From Actinomycetes bacterium (GTDB taxonomy: Bacteria; Actinomycetota; Actinomycetes; Propionibacteriales; Propionibacteriaceae), in NCBI GenBank assembly GCA_023392635.1, contig JAEVYS010000026.1, forward strand, positions 1-7,545: DNA of 7,545 bases, written 5' to 3'. Made by a program: the position numbers and the translations under genes. A model generated the notes under the pieces. That model did not search any database. It was not told the DNA's origin and worked only from the letters and a program-made list of their open reading frames with translations. Shown here piece by piece: positions 1-7,545 of the stretch. The stretch's first letter is position 1, and each line of letters starts with the position of its first letter.

Positions 1-843
1 GATCGTCACATTGTCAGCCTTCACCGTCAAATACCCATGCAGATCGATCCCATCAACCACCGTCCCCGGCGTCGTGATCGTCATATCACCGGTCACCACC
101 CGCAACGACGTACCAGCCGGCACACCGTAGGTCGTGCTCGCGGTCGACGCCACGGTGGAGCCTGAGGTGGGGGCGGCCGTGGCTGTGGGGGTCGCCGTGG
201 CCGTGGGGGTCGCCGTTGCGGTTGCGGTTGCGGTCGCGGTGGCTGTGGCCGTGGGAGTCGCGGACGCGGTGGGAGTCGCGGTGAGGGCGGTCGTCGTGGT
301 GCTCCCGGACTTCAGGTAGAAGGTGATGCCGGAGTCGGTCCACCCGTCCGCGATCAGCGCCTTCTGGGCGGCGGCGGTCACGGCGGTGCGCCGGTGGGCA
401 CCCTTCGCGAACTTGTGCACTCCTACCGTGCACGACGACGAGGCGGTCGGGGCGTAGAAGTCGACCTTCTGGACCTGGTAGCCGTAGAGCTTCGCCGCCG
501 AGATCTGGGCGTCGCCCGCCGCCCAGAGGAAGTCCACGGTGGTGGGGTTGTACATCCGGGTGACCGGCGAGAGGCCGGTTCCCGCCGCGGTCGCGGCGTA
601 CCCGGCGATGCCGCCGTCCTGGGTGAAGCCCAGCGTGGCCTTCGCCGACTGGTACTCGGTGATCGACCTGGTCAGCAGTTGGTCGCCGATCGTGGGGTTG
701 ACGGCTTGGTAGACCGGTGCGGTCAGGCTTCCGCAGTCGGCGGTGGTGGCAGCTGCGCTGGCGGGCGCGAAGGCGACGAGGCCGCCCAGAGCTGCGGCTG
801 CGACAGTGGTCGTGCCCAGGGCACGACGAATCCATGAGGGCAT
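1..843 (-). CDS. Exported modular protein: DUF5648-like repeats, Thr/Ala linker, start of beta-helix (3' end missing)
   Basis: Open for 281 codons from ATG at 843 to the window edge, with no stop, so the C-terminus is missing. The start is supported by AGGAG at 851-855, seven bases upstream. Residues 1-30 form a signal peptide: R6-R7, a hydrophobic Ala/Leu/Val core, and an ASA cleavage site at 28-30. The twin arginine could suit Tat, but Sec is equally possible. Residues about 41-178 hold three related units of roughly 40 residues, starting near PVYQAVNPTIGD (43), PVTRMYNPTTVD (93) and VGVHKFAKG (140). Each ends in a GY/GW turn and an aromatic strand, resembling DUF5648 repeats (recognised by eye, not by search). 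C37 and C138 are the only cysteines and may form a disulfide. Residues about 181-228 are a Thr/Ala/Pro linker. From about 236 (YGVPAGTSLRVVTGDMTI, then TVVDGIDLHGYLTVKADNV) the sequence looks like the first coils of a right-handed parallel beta-helix, as in pectate-lyase-like exported proteins. Codon use changes sharply in this last part. Function is unknown; an extracellular, possibly carbohydrate-related role is inference. [Confidence was not given in the original answer; 0 is a placeholder.]. Confidence 0.
   Translation of the reverse strand, partial: MPSWIRRALGTTTVAAAALGGLVAFAPASAAATTADCGSLTAPVYQAVNPTIGDQLLTRSITEYQSAKATLGFTQDGGIAGYAATAAGTGLSPVTRMYNPTTVDFLWAAGDAQISAAKLYGYQVQKVDFYAPTASSSCTVGVHKFAKGAHRRTAVTAAAQKALIADGWTDSGITFYLKSGSTTTTALTATPTASATPTATATATATATATATPTATATPTATAAPTSGSTVASTASTTYGVPAGTSLRVVTGDMTITTPGTVVDGIDLHGYLTVKADNVTI
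160..303 (-). repeat. Low-complexity Thr/Ala/Pro linker repeat within the left gene
   Basis: This stretch codes residues about 181-228 of the left exported protein. Its core is Thr-Ala dipeptides broken by Pro at 191, 197, 213, 219 and 225, with an uninterrupted Thr-Ala run from 198 to 212. At DNA level it is built of six-base Thr-Ala units, with the wider unit GTCGCCGTGGCCGTGGGG and variants on the plus strand. Such linkers commonly separate domains of exported actinobacterial enzymes and may be O-glycosylated (family knowledge). Slippage by one unit would keep the reading frame, so linker length could vary between strains. It is coding sequence, not a CRISPR or intergenic repeat. Confidence 0.85.
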
Positions 844-850
844 TGGAGAA

Positions 851-855
851 CTCCT
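851..855 (-). promoter_or_regulatory. Ribosome binding site of the left exported protein
   Basis: On the minus strand AGGAG lies seven bases upstream of ATG at 843. This spacing is optimal and fixes the start. A second ATG at 835 is in another frame and would not give the signal peptide. Confidence 0.8.
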
Positions 856-906
856 GTGGGGGGAAAGACGCCTTGGGGGGAGGCGGTACCAGGCGGGGGG
901 TCCTGC

Positions 907-931
907 TACGTCGAAAACGCTATCAGGTTCC
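907..931 (-). promoter_or_regulatory. Possible ECF-type promoter of the left exported protein
   Basis: On the minus strand GGAAC (931-927) is followed after 16 bases by CGTA (910-907). This resembles the GGAAC-N16-CGT pattern of many ECF sigma factor promoters. A TAGCGT lying inside the spacer could instead be a SigA-like -10 box, but no good -35 precedes it. The element lies about 65-90 bases upstream of the ATG. The match is short, so the call is tentative. Confidence 0.3.
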
Positions 932-965
932 TCTCAGAATTTCCGAATCCGGCTGAGATTCTGAG
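923..965. promoter_or_regulatory. Cluster of four CTCAG-like motifs, candidate regulator binding site
   Basis: TCAG occurs on the plus strand at 923-926 and 934-937, exactly 11 bases apart, in the similar contexts TCAGGTTCC and TCAGAATTTCC. CTCAG occurs on the minus strand at 957-953 and 965-961. The outer parts form a perfect inverted repeat, CTCAGAAT (933-940) with ATTCTGAG (958-965), 17 bases apart. The cluster directly abuts and overlaps the possible -35 element at 927-931, where an activator or repressor would act. An 11-base direct repeat is typical of OmpR-family response regulators (family knowledge), but the identity of the binding protein is inference. Confidence 0.4.
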
Positions 966-1158
966 CGGTCACCCAGGTGGGGGACACTTCCGTTCACTCC
1001 TCCAGCAACGGGGCATAAGGCCTTGTGACAGGAGTTTCGCCAGAGAAGGTCCGGTCTGGCCGGCGGTGCCCGTGGTGCCGACTTTGGTGAGGGCATTCAT
1101 TCTCAGGTTCATACGGTGCCGCCGCCTGCCTCGAGGACCGATCCGGCCATCGCCGAGC

Positions 1159-2010
1159 TCAACCGGCAAAGCCCATGACCGGCTGTCCGGCGACCCCGGG
1201 ACGCACGCAGAACAGCGACCCGGCCTCGGGCTCGGCGTCGGCGTCCAGGCCCTCGCGGGACGTGGTGATGTAGAGGGTCGAGAGGTCTTCGCCGCCGAAG
1301 CAGCAGGCGGTCACCCGGGACGGTGGCAGCTCGACCACCTCGGTGATCCTTCCGTCAGGATCGTGGCGCTGTACCCGGTGCCCGTTGTACCGGGCCACCC
1401 AGACGCCTCCCTCCGCATCAACGCACAGTCCGTCCGGCGCGCCCGGGCCCTCGGTGGAGAAGATCCGGCGGTGGGTCGGCCCGTCGAGCGGGTCGTAGTC
1501 GAACGCCCAGGTGGTGCCGGTCCCGGAGTCGTTGAGGTACATCGTCTGCGTGTCGGGACTCCAACCGAGGCCGTTGCTGATGGAGAGCCCGGCCACCACC
1601 GGACGGGGACGCAGCGAACCGGCGTCCAGCGAGTAGAGGGTGCCGGCCCCCGGGGCGAAGCCGTAGGCCAGGGTGCCGATCCACAGGCCTCCGTCGGGGT
1701 CGCAGCCGCCCTCGTTGCACCGCATCCCCGGGTCGGCGTCGATGGTCAGGAAGCCGGTCAGGTCGGACAGGTCGTCGAAGTTGCTGACGGCCAGGTCGTG
1801 CTCCCGCGCCACGACGGCGCCGCCGCCCAGCCGGGGACGGATCAGCGCGGCGATGGCCGAGCCGACGGGCGTGCGCACCACGGTGTCGCCGGCCAGGGTG
1901 AGGACCTCCCCGGCGAACATGTCGACGAAGCGGAGTTGCTGCCAGCGGTCCCACCACACCGGGCCCTCGCCGTGGAAACTGACCCGGTCGGTGATCCTGT
2001 CGGCGCGCAT
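1159..2010 (-). CDS. SMP-30/gluconolactonase/LRE-family protein, probable sugar lactonase
   Basis: Encodes 283 residues from ATG at 2010, close to the usual 280-300 of this six-bladed beta-propeller family, which uses a divalent metal to hydrolyse sugar lactones such as gluconolactone. No signal peptide, so cytoplasmic. Visible landmarks are FHGEGPVWW with the metal-binding Glu15, MRCNEGGCDPDGGLWIGT with Arg97 and Asn99, SNGLGWSPD with Asn146, and PDGLCVDAEGGVW with Asp193. These correspond to the Glu, Asn and Asp metal ligands of human SMP-30. The usual Asn-Asp-Gly is Asn-Glu-Gly here (Glu100), a change in the substrate pocket. The start is uncertain: ATG at 2019 and GTG at 2055 are in frame, and AAGGAG (2055-2060) overlaps that GTG too closely to serve it. 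I chose 2010 because family proteins usually begin a few residues before the (T/V)-x-F-H-x-E-G-P-V-W motif and the extra residues look non-coding. The substrate cannot be read from sequence. The gene is divergent from ppdK. Confidence 0.88.
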   Translation of the reverse strand: MRADRITDRVSFHGEGPVWWDRWQQLRFVDMFAGEVLTLAGDTVVRTPVGSAIAALIRPRLGGGAVVAREHDLAVSNFDDLSDLTGFLTIDADPGMRCNEGGCDPDGGLWIGTLAYGFAPGAGTLYSLDAGSLRPRPVVAGLSISNGLGWSPDTQTMYLNDSGTGTTWAFDYDPLDGPTHRRIFSTEGPGAPDGLCVDAEGGVWVARYNGHRVQRHDPDGRITEVVELPPSRVTACCFGGEDLSTLYITTSREGLDADAEPEAGSLFCVRPGVAGQPVMGFAG

Positions 2011-2079
2011 GCGTCCCATCGTCGCCGACCGCCCCGCGGACGTCCCCGCGTCCACTCCTTGGGCGGCGCCGGGGAGGGC

Positions 2080-2118
2080 GTGAACCTGCCGGTGAGAACC
2101 GATACGGTGGGACCGTAT
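2080..2118 (+). promoter_or_regulatory. Putative ppdK promoter with overlapping operator palindrome
   Basis: A perfect inverted repeat, ATACGGT-GGG-ACCGTAT, lies at 2102-2118 in the divergent region. Its left arm contains TACGGT (2103-2108), a fair actinobacterial -10 box, with GTGAAC (2080-2085) 17 bases upstream as a weak -35. A dimeric regulator bound here would block transcription of ppdK; arms of this shape are common for TetR-type repressors. That assignment is inference, and no regulator gene is present in the window. The palindrome lies about 90 bases upstream of the SMP-30 start, so the regulator could affect both genes. Confidence 0.4.
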
Positions 2119-2214
2119 GCGCCGGGCGTCGGGTTTGCTCCTCCGACGCCGTGGGGAAAGTCAACGCCGACGGCCACCGCCGGACCCACGAAGGCCACTA
2201 CACGGAGCCCATTG

Positions 2215-2220
2215 AAGGAG
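2215..2220 (+). promoter_or_regulatory. Ribosome binding site of ppdK, long spacing
   Basis: AAGGAG is a strong anti-SD match, but 13 bases separate it from ATG at 2234, longer than the usual 5-10. No other ATG, GTG or TTG start lies in frame in between, and MTDHKYVYEFSEG matches the normal PPDK N-terminus, so the start stands. Confidence 0.65.
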
Positions 2221-2233
2221 ATTCAGCTTTCCG

Positions 2234-4864
<2,631 letters not shown>

Positions 4865-4890
4865 TCCAGGCAGTAGTCGCACGGCACGAC

Positions 4891-4922
4891 GAGCGCGCCG
4901 CCCCGGCCGGGGCGGCGCGCTC
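4891..4922 (+). terminator. Perfect 32-base palindrome, probable ppdK terminator
   Basis: GAGCGCGCCGCCCCGG is followed immediately by its exact reverse complement, 26 bases after the ppdK stop. RNA would fold into a very stable GC stem with a tight loop. Only TCT follows, not a U-tract, which is common for actinobacterial terminators. Being symmetrical, it could also stop antisense transcription. Confidence 0.85.
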
Positions 4923-4955
4923 TCTAGCGTGCGGCGACGAAACCCGGGGGGCGGT

Positions 4956-4969
4956 GCGCACATGTGCGC
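4956..4969. promoter_or_regulatory. 14-base perfect palindrome upstream of the propeller gene
   Basis: GCGCACATGTGCGC is an exact palindrome about 107 bases before the ATG at 5077 and 33 bases after the terminator. It fits a dimeric regulator site. No clear -35/-10 pair is seen next to it. Further downstream GGTGACG occurs at 5001-5007 and again at 5019-5025, 18 bases apart. The role is inference. Confidence 0.3.
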
Positions 4970-5064
4970 GAGGTGATCGGTTGCTGCGCCGGCACGCCGG
5001 GGTGACGATGGAGGGGTCGGTGACGCGCTGACTCGCCGCCCGGCGGATCGCCGTTGCCACCACC

Positions 5065-5070
5065 GAAGGG
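5065..5070 (+). promoter_or_regulatory. Ribosome binding site of the propeller protein
   Basis: GAAGGG lies six bases before ATG at 5077. The frame has a TGA at 5029-5031 and no other start codon between, so this start is secure. Confidence 0.8.
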
Positions 5071-5076
5071 CACGCG

Positions 5077-7545
5077 ATGAATACCGGGAACACGACGCAG
5101 AACCGCCGCCTCGCGCTGAGGCTCCTCGCCGGCAGCCTCCTGGCCTGGGGCTCGCTGGTGGCGGTCGCGGCGCCGCCTGCTGCCGCCGCGCCACTGCCGT
5201 ATCCCGCGCCCGTGCAGGGTCGGAATCCCGCGACGGTGACCACCGACTTCCTGCCGACGGCGCAGATCGACAGCGGCGTGGTGTGGGCGGTCAAGATCAT
5301 CGGCAACACCGTGTACGCCGGCGGCAGCTTCACGGCAGCTCGTCCAGCGGGGTCGCTCGCCGGCCAGAACACCGTGCCCCGTTCGAACCTGCTGTCGTTC
5401 AACCTGATCACCGGCCAGCTGACCTCCTTCGCGCCGACCTTCAACGGCCAGGTGAAGACACTGACGGCGTCGCCTGACGGCACCCGTCTCTACGTCGGAG
5501 GCTCGTTCACTTCCGTCAACGGGCAGACCCGCTACAACATCGCGGCCTTCGACACGGCGACCGGCGCGCTGAACAACACCTTCAAGCCCCCGGTCGGCGG
5601 CTCCTACGTGAACGCGATCGCAGCGACCGCCACCACCGTCTACGTCGGCGGGCTGGTATCGGCGGGCAATGGCGTCGCTCGCAAGAACCTGATGGCTTTC
5701 ACCACCACTGGCTCCCTCCTCGGCTGGGCGCCGACAACGGACCTGCAGGTCGACGCCATGCTGCTGAACACCTCCGGGAGCAAGGTCATCGTCGGAGGCC
5801 GTTTCTCCACGGTGAACGGCGTCGCGCAGCGCGGCCTCGTCGCCCTCAGCCCCACGGACGGTTCGATCCAGCCGTGGATCGCACCGACGATCGTCAAGAA
5901 CGGCTGGAACGACGGCGGGTCCTTCTCCGGCAAGGCGGGCATCTACTCGCTGTCCTCGGACGGCAACTCCATCTACGGCACCGGCTGGGTCTACGCGAAC
6001 GCGACCGTCGGCAACCTCGAAGGCGCTTTCTCCGCCGACCCGGAATCGGGCGCGATCACGTGGCTCGAGGACTGCCACGGCGACACCTACTCCACGTACT
6101 CCGACGGCACGAACGTCTATGCGACCGGCCACCAGCACGACTGCGAGTCGGTGGGTGGCCAGCCTCAGAAGGATCCTGCTCCGGGCAACATGCACAACTC
6201 CGTCGCCTTCACCGCCGCCACCGAAGGCACGCTGTGGCGCAGCCCCCGCACCGGCCCGACCTACAAGGACTGGTCGGGCCAGCCGAGCCCGGCGATGATC
6301 CACTGGTTCCCGGACTGGCTCACGGGCAAGGCCACCGGCCAGGGTCAGGCCGGCTGGACCATGGCCGGCAGCGGCGACTACCTGGTCGTGGGCGGGGAGT
6401 TCCCCGGCCTGAACAACCAGACCCAGCAGGGCATCGTGCGATTCGCGAGGCCCAACGTCTCCGGCGCGGATGACGGGCCCCGGCTGAGCGGCGCGGGCTG
6501 GACGCCCTCGGTCCGCTCGCTGGACGCAGGGACAGCCCGGATCACGATTCCGGGGAACTGGGACCGCGACGACGTCAACCTGACCTACCGGGTCACTCGT
6601 TCGGGACAGGCGACGCCGGTCTACGTGACGTCGCTGACCTCGTACTTCTGGTACCAGCCAACGCTCACCTTCATGGACACGGGTCTGACGCCGGGCAACA
6701 GCTACACCTACCGGGTGTCGGCCACCGACCCGGACGGGAACCAGGCCCTGAGCGGCCAGGCCAGCGTTGTCGTGAGCGGCACGAGCGCGCCGCCCTACGT
6801 GAACAGGGTCCTCACCGACGGAGCGGTCACCTACCTCCGCCTGGGTGATGCCGACGGAGGCGTCGGCGACCTGCTCGGCGCCAACTCCGGGGCGAAGGGG
6901 GCCGGCGTGAGCCAGGCCGGCACAGGTGCCGTCCCCGGAAGCGGAGGCTACGCATTCAACGGCACGTCGGCAGGTCGGGTCTGGGGCACCGTGCGCCAGC
7001 AGAGTCCCGACGGCTGGTCTGCCGGGATCTGGTTCAGGACGACAAGCCTCACCGGCGGGAAGTTGCTGGGGTTCGGGTCCGCGCAGTCAACCAACTCACC
7101 CACCGATGACCGGCACCTCTACATGCTGAACGACGGGCGCCTGAACTTCGGCGTGTTCCAGAACAACGCCAATCGGGTGGTCACCAGCCCCGCCTCCTAC
7201 CGGGACGGGAAGTGGCACCAGGCGGTCGTCACTTCCGATGCCTCCGGCGCCGCCCTGTTCGTCGACGGGTCCCGGGTGGGCTTCGACGCGAGCATCATCA
7301 AGGGCCAGAACTACTGGGGGTACTACCACGTCGGGGGAGACAACCTGGCGAACTGGCCGGGCCGTCCGGCGAACGACAACTTCACCGGGGACCTCGACGA
7401 GTTCGCGCTCTACTCCTACGCGCTGACGGTCGCGCAGGTGTCGTCGCAGTACGCGGTCGGCACGAGCGCGGCCCACCAGCCTCCGACAGCAGCCTTCACG
7501 GTCACGTCGAGTGGTCTGACGGCCGCGGGGGGGGGGGGGGGGGGG
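5077..7545 (+). CDS. Large exported protein: beta-propeller, Fn3-like, LamG-like, PKD start (3' end missing)
   Basis: Open for 823 codons to the window edge with no stop. Residues 1 to about 38 are a signal peptide: R10-R11, a Leu/Ala core, and an Ala-rich cleavage region at 35-38. Residues about 55-460 contain seven repeats of a V-Y-V-G-G-x-F type strand, starting near 79, 138, 188, 237, 299, 347 and 436. Several continue as x-x-V-N-G and then a strand ending in F-(D/N)-x-x-T-G, like delta-60 repeats, so a seven-bladed beta-propeller is likely. C333 and C356 are the only cysteines of the exported part and probably form a disulfide. Residues about 468-568 look like an Fn3 domain (GLTPGNSYTYRVSATDPDGN). 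Residues about 573-795 are a LamG/concanavalin-like jelly roll: AGIWFRTT, then DGKWHQAVVTSD, LFVDGSRVG and GDLDEFALYSYAL. QPPTAAFTVTSSGLTAA (801-817) opens a PKD domain, cut by the terminal G run. The domains suggest extracellular or cell-surface binding, perhaps to glycans. No catalytic motif is recognised. The last six Gly codons are probably not real. Confidence 0.9.
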   Translation, partial: MNTGNTTQNRRLALRLLAGSLLAWGSLVAVAAPPAAAAPLPYPAPVQGRNPATVTTDFLPTAQIDSGVVWAVKIIGNTVYAGGSFTAARPAGSLAGQNTVPRSNLLSFNLITGQLTSFAPTFNGQVKTLTASPDGTRLYVGGSFTSVNGQTRYNIAAFDTATGALNNTFKPPVGGSYVNAIAATATTVYVGGLVSAGNGVARKNLMAFTTTGSLLGWAPTTDLQVDAMLLNTSGSKVIVGGRFSTVNGVAQRGLVALSPTDGSIQPWIAPTIVKNGWNDGGSFSGKAGIYSLSSDGNSIYGTGWVYANATVGNLEGAFSADPESGAITWLEDCHGDTYSTYSDGTNVYATGHQHDCESVGGQPQKDPAPGNMHNSVAFTAATEGTLWRSPRTGPTYKDWSGQPSPAMIHWFPDWLTGKATGQGQAGWTMAGSGDYLVVGGEFPGLNNQTQQGIVRFARPNVSGADDGPRLSGAGWTPSVRSLDAGTARITIPGNWDRDDVNLTYRVTRSGQATPVYVTSLTSYFWYQPTLTFMDTGLTPGNSYTYRVSATDPDGNQALSGQASVVVSGTSAPPYVNRVLTDGAVTYLRLGDADGGVGDLLGANSGAKGAGVSQAGTGAVPGSGGYAFNGTSAGRVWGTVRQQSPDGWSAGIWFRTTSLTGGKLLGFGSAQSTNSPTDDRHLYMLNDGRLNFGVFQNNANRVVTSPASYRDGKWHQAVVTSDASGAALFVDGSRVGFDASIIKGQNYWGYYHVGGDNLANWPGRPANDNFTGDLDEFALYSYALTVAQVSSQYAVGTSAAHQPPTAAFTVTSSGLTAAGGGGGG
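7527..7545. other. Terminal run of 19 G, probable sequencing or assembly artefact
   Basis: The window ends in 19 consecutive G. They interrupt a PKD domain just where a conserved strand of the type x-D-G-S-x-S-x-D-P-D-G is expected after SGLTAA, and would encode only glycine. Two-colour sequencing instruments report G when signal is lost, so contig ends of this kind are a known artefact. Only the first one or two G are likely genomic. Confidence 0.8.

Larger units (their letters stand above)
844..1158. other. Intergenic region, leader and control region of the left gene
   Basis: This 315-base gap lies between the SMP-30 gene and the left exported-protein gene, both on the minus strand. Next to the left gene it holds a G/C-homopolymer-rich leader (about 857-905), a possible promoter (907-931) and a CTCAG motif cluster (923-965). 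No convincing hairpin terminator is seen after the SMP-30 stop, so read-through into the left gene is possible. A short minus-strand frame from ATG at 1100 (alternative 1112) to a stop at 969-971 would give 43-47 residues beginning MNALTKVGTTGTAG. It has no ribosome binding site and I do not call it a gene. No RNA gene or mobile element is seen. Confidence 0.6.

Noticed and set aside
160..303. Short repeats that might be a CRISPR array or tandem satellite
   Set aside because: They are six-base coding units of a Thr/Ala linker, with no spacers and no cas genes.
86..837. Minus- and plus-strand frames at 86-835, 134-319 and 394-837
   Set aside because: They overlap the exported-protein frame, which has a good ribosome binding site, signal peptide and domain repeats. 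The rejected frames are Arg/His-rich, or a Val-Ala repeat read from the linker DNA.
1018..1025. AAGGCCTT palindrome as a terminator of the lactonase gene
   Set aside because: Only eight bases with no loop or stem extension; too weak to act as a hairpin terminator.
4924..6303. A 459-codon minus-strand frame over the propeller gene
   Set aside because: Arg/Gly/Val/Asp-rich shadow without motifs; the plus-strand frame has a signal peptide and clear VGG-F repeats.

Overview
The window is high-GC DNA with the codon habits of an actinomycete: almost every third position is G or C, and Asp and Tyr are nearly always GAC and TAC. A closer placement is a guess. The mix of secreted LamG/PKD proteins and pyruvate phosphate dikinase would fit Nocardioides-like Propionibacteriales, but no marker gene decides it. 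The window looks like a complete short contig: a gene runs off each end, and the right end finishes in a run of 19 G that looks artificial.

Layout, left to right. (1) Positions 1-843, minus strand: the first 281 residues of an exported protein with a signal peptide, three DUF5648-like repeats, a Thr/Ala/Pro linker and the start of what looks like a right-handed beta-helix. It has no stop in the window. (2) Positions 844-1158: a 315-base gap holding the leader and probable control region of that gene, including a cluster of CTCAG motifs. (3) Positions 1159-2010, minus strand: an SMP-30/gluconolactonase-family lactonase. (4) Positions 2011-2233: a divergent control region with a perfect 7-3-7 palindrome over a possible -10 box. 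(5) Positions 2234-4864, plus strand: a complete pyruvate phosphate dikinase (ppdK), followed by a perfect 32-base palindrome that should act as its terminator. (6) Positions 5077-7545, plus strand: the first 823 residues of a large exported multidomain protein (seven-bladed beta-propeller, Fn3-like, LamG-like, start of a PKD domain), running off the right end.

The genes do not form one obvious pathway. PPDK links pyruvate and PEP, and the SMP-30 protein probably opens a sugar lactone, so both belong broadly to central carbon and sugar metabolism and share a divergent intergenic region. The two flanking genes encode large exported modular proteins of unknown role, perhaps binding glycans or surfaces. 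There is no transposase, integrase, CRISPR array, tRNA or rRNA, and nothing resembling a defence system. The points worth a second look are the mosaic composition of the left gene, the candidate operators in the intergenic regions, and the domain architectures of the two exported proteins.
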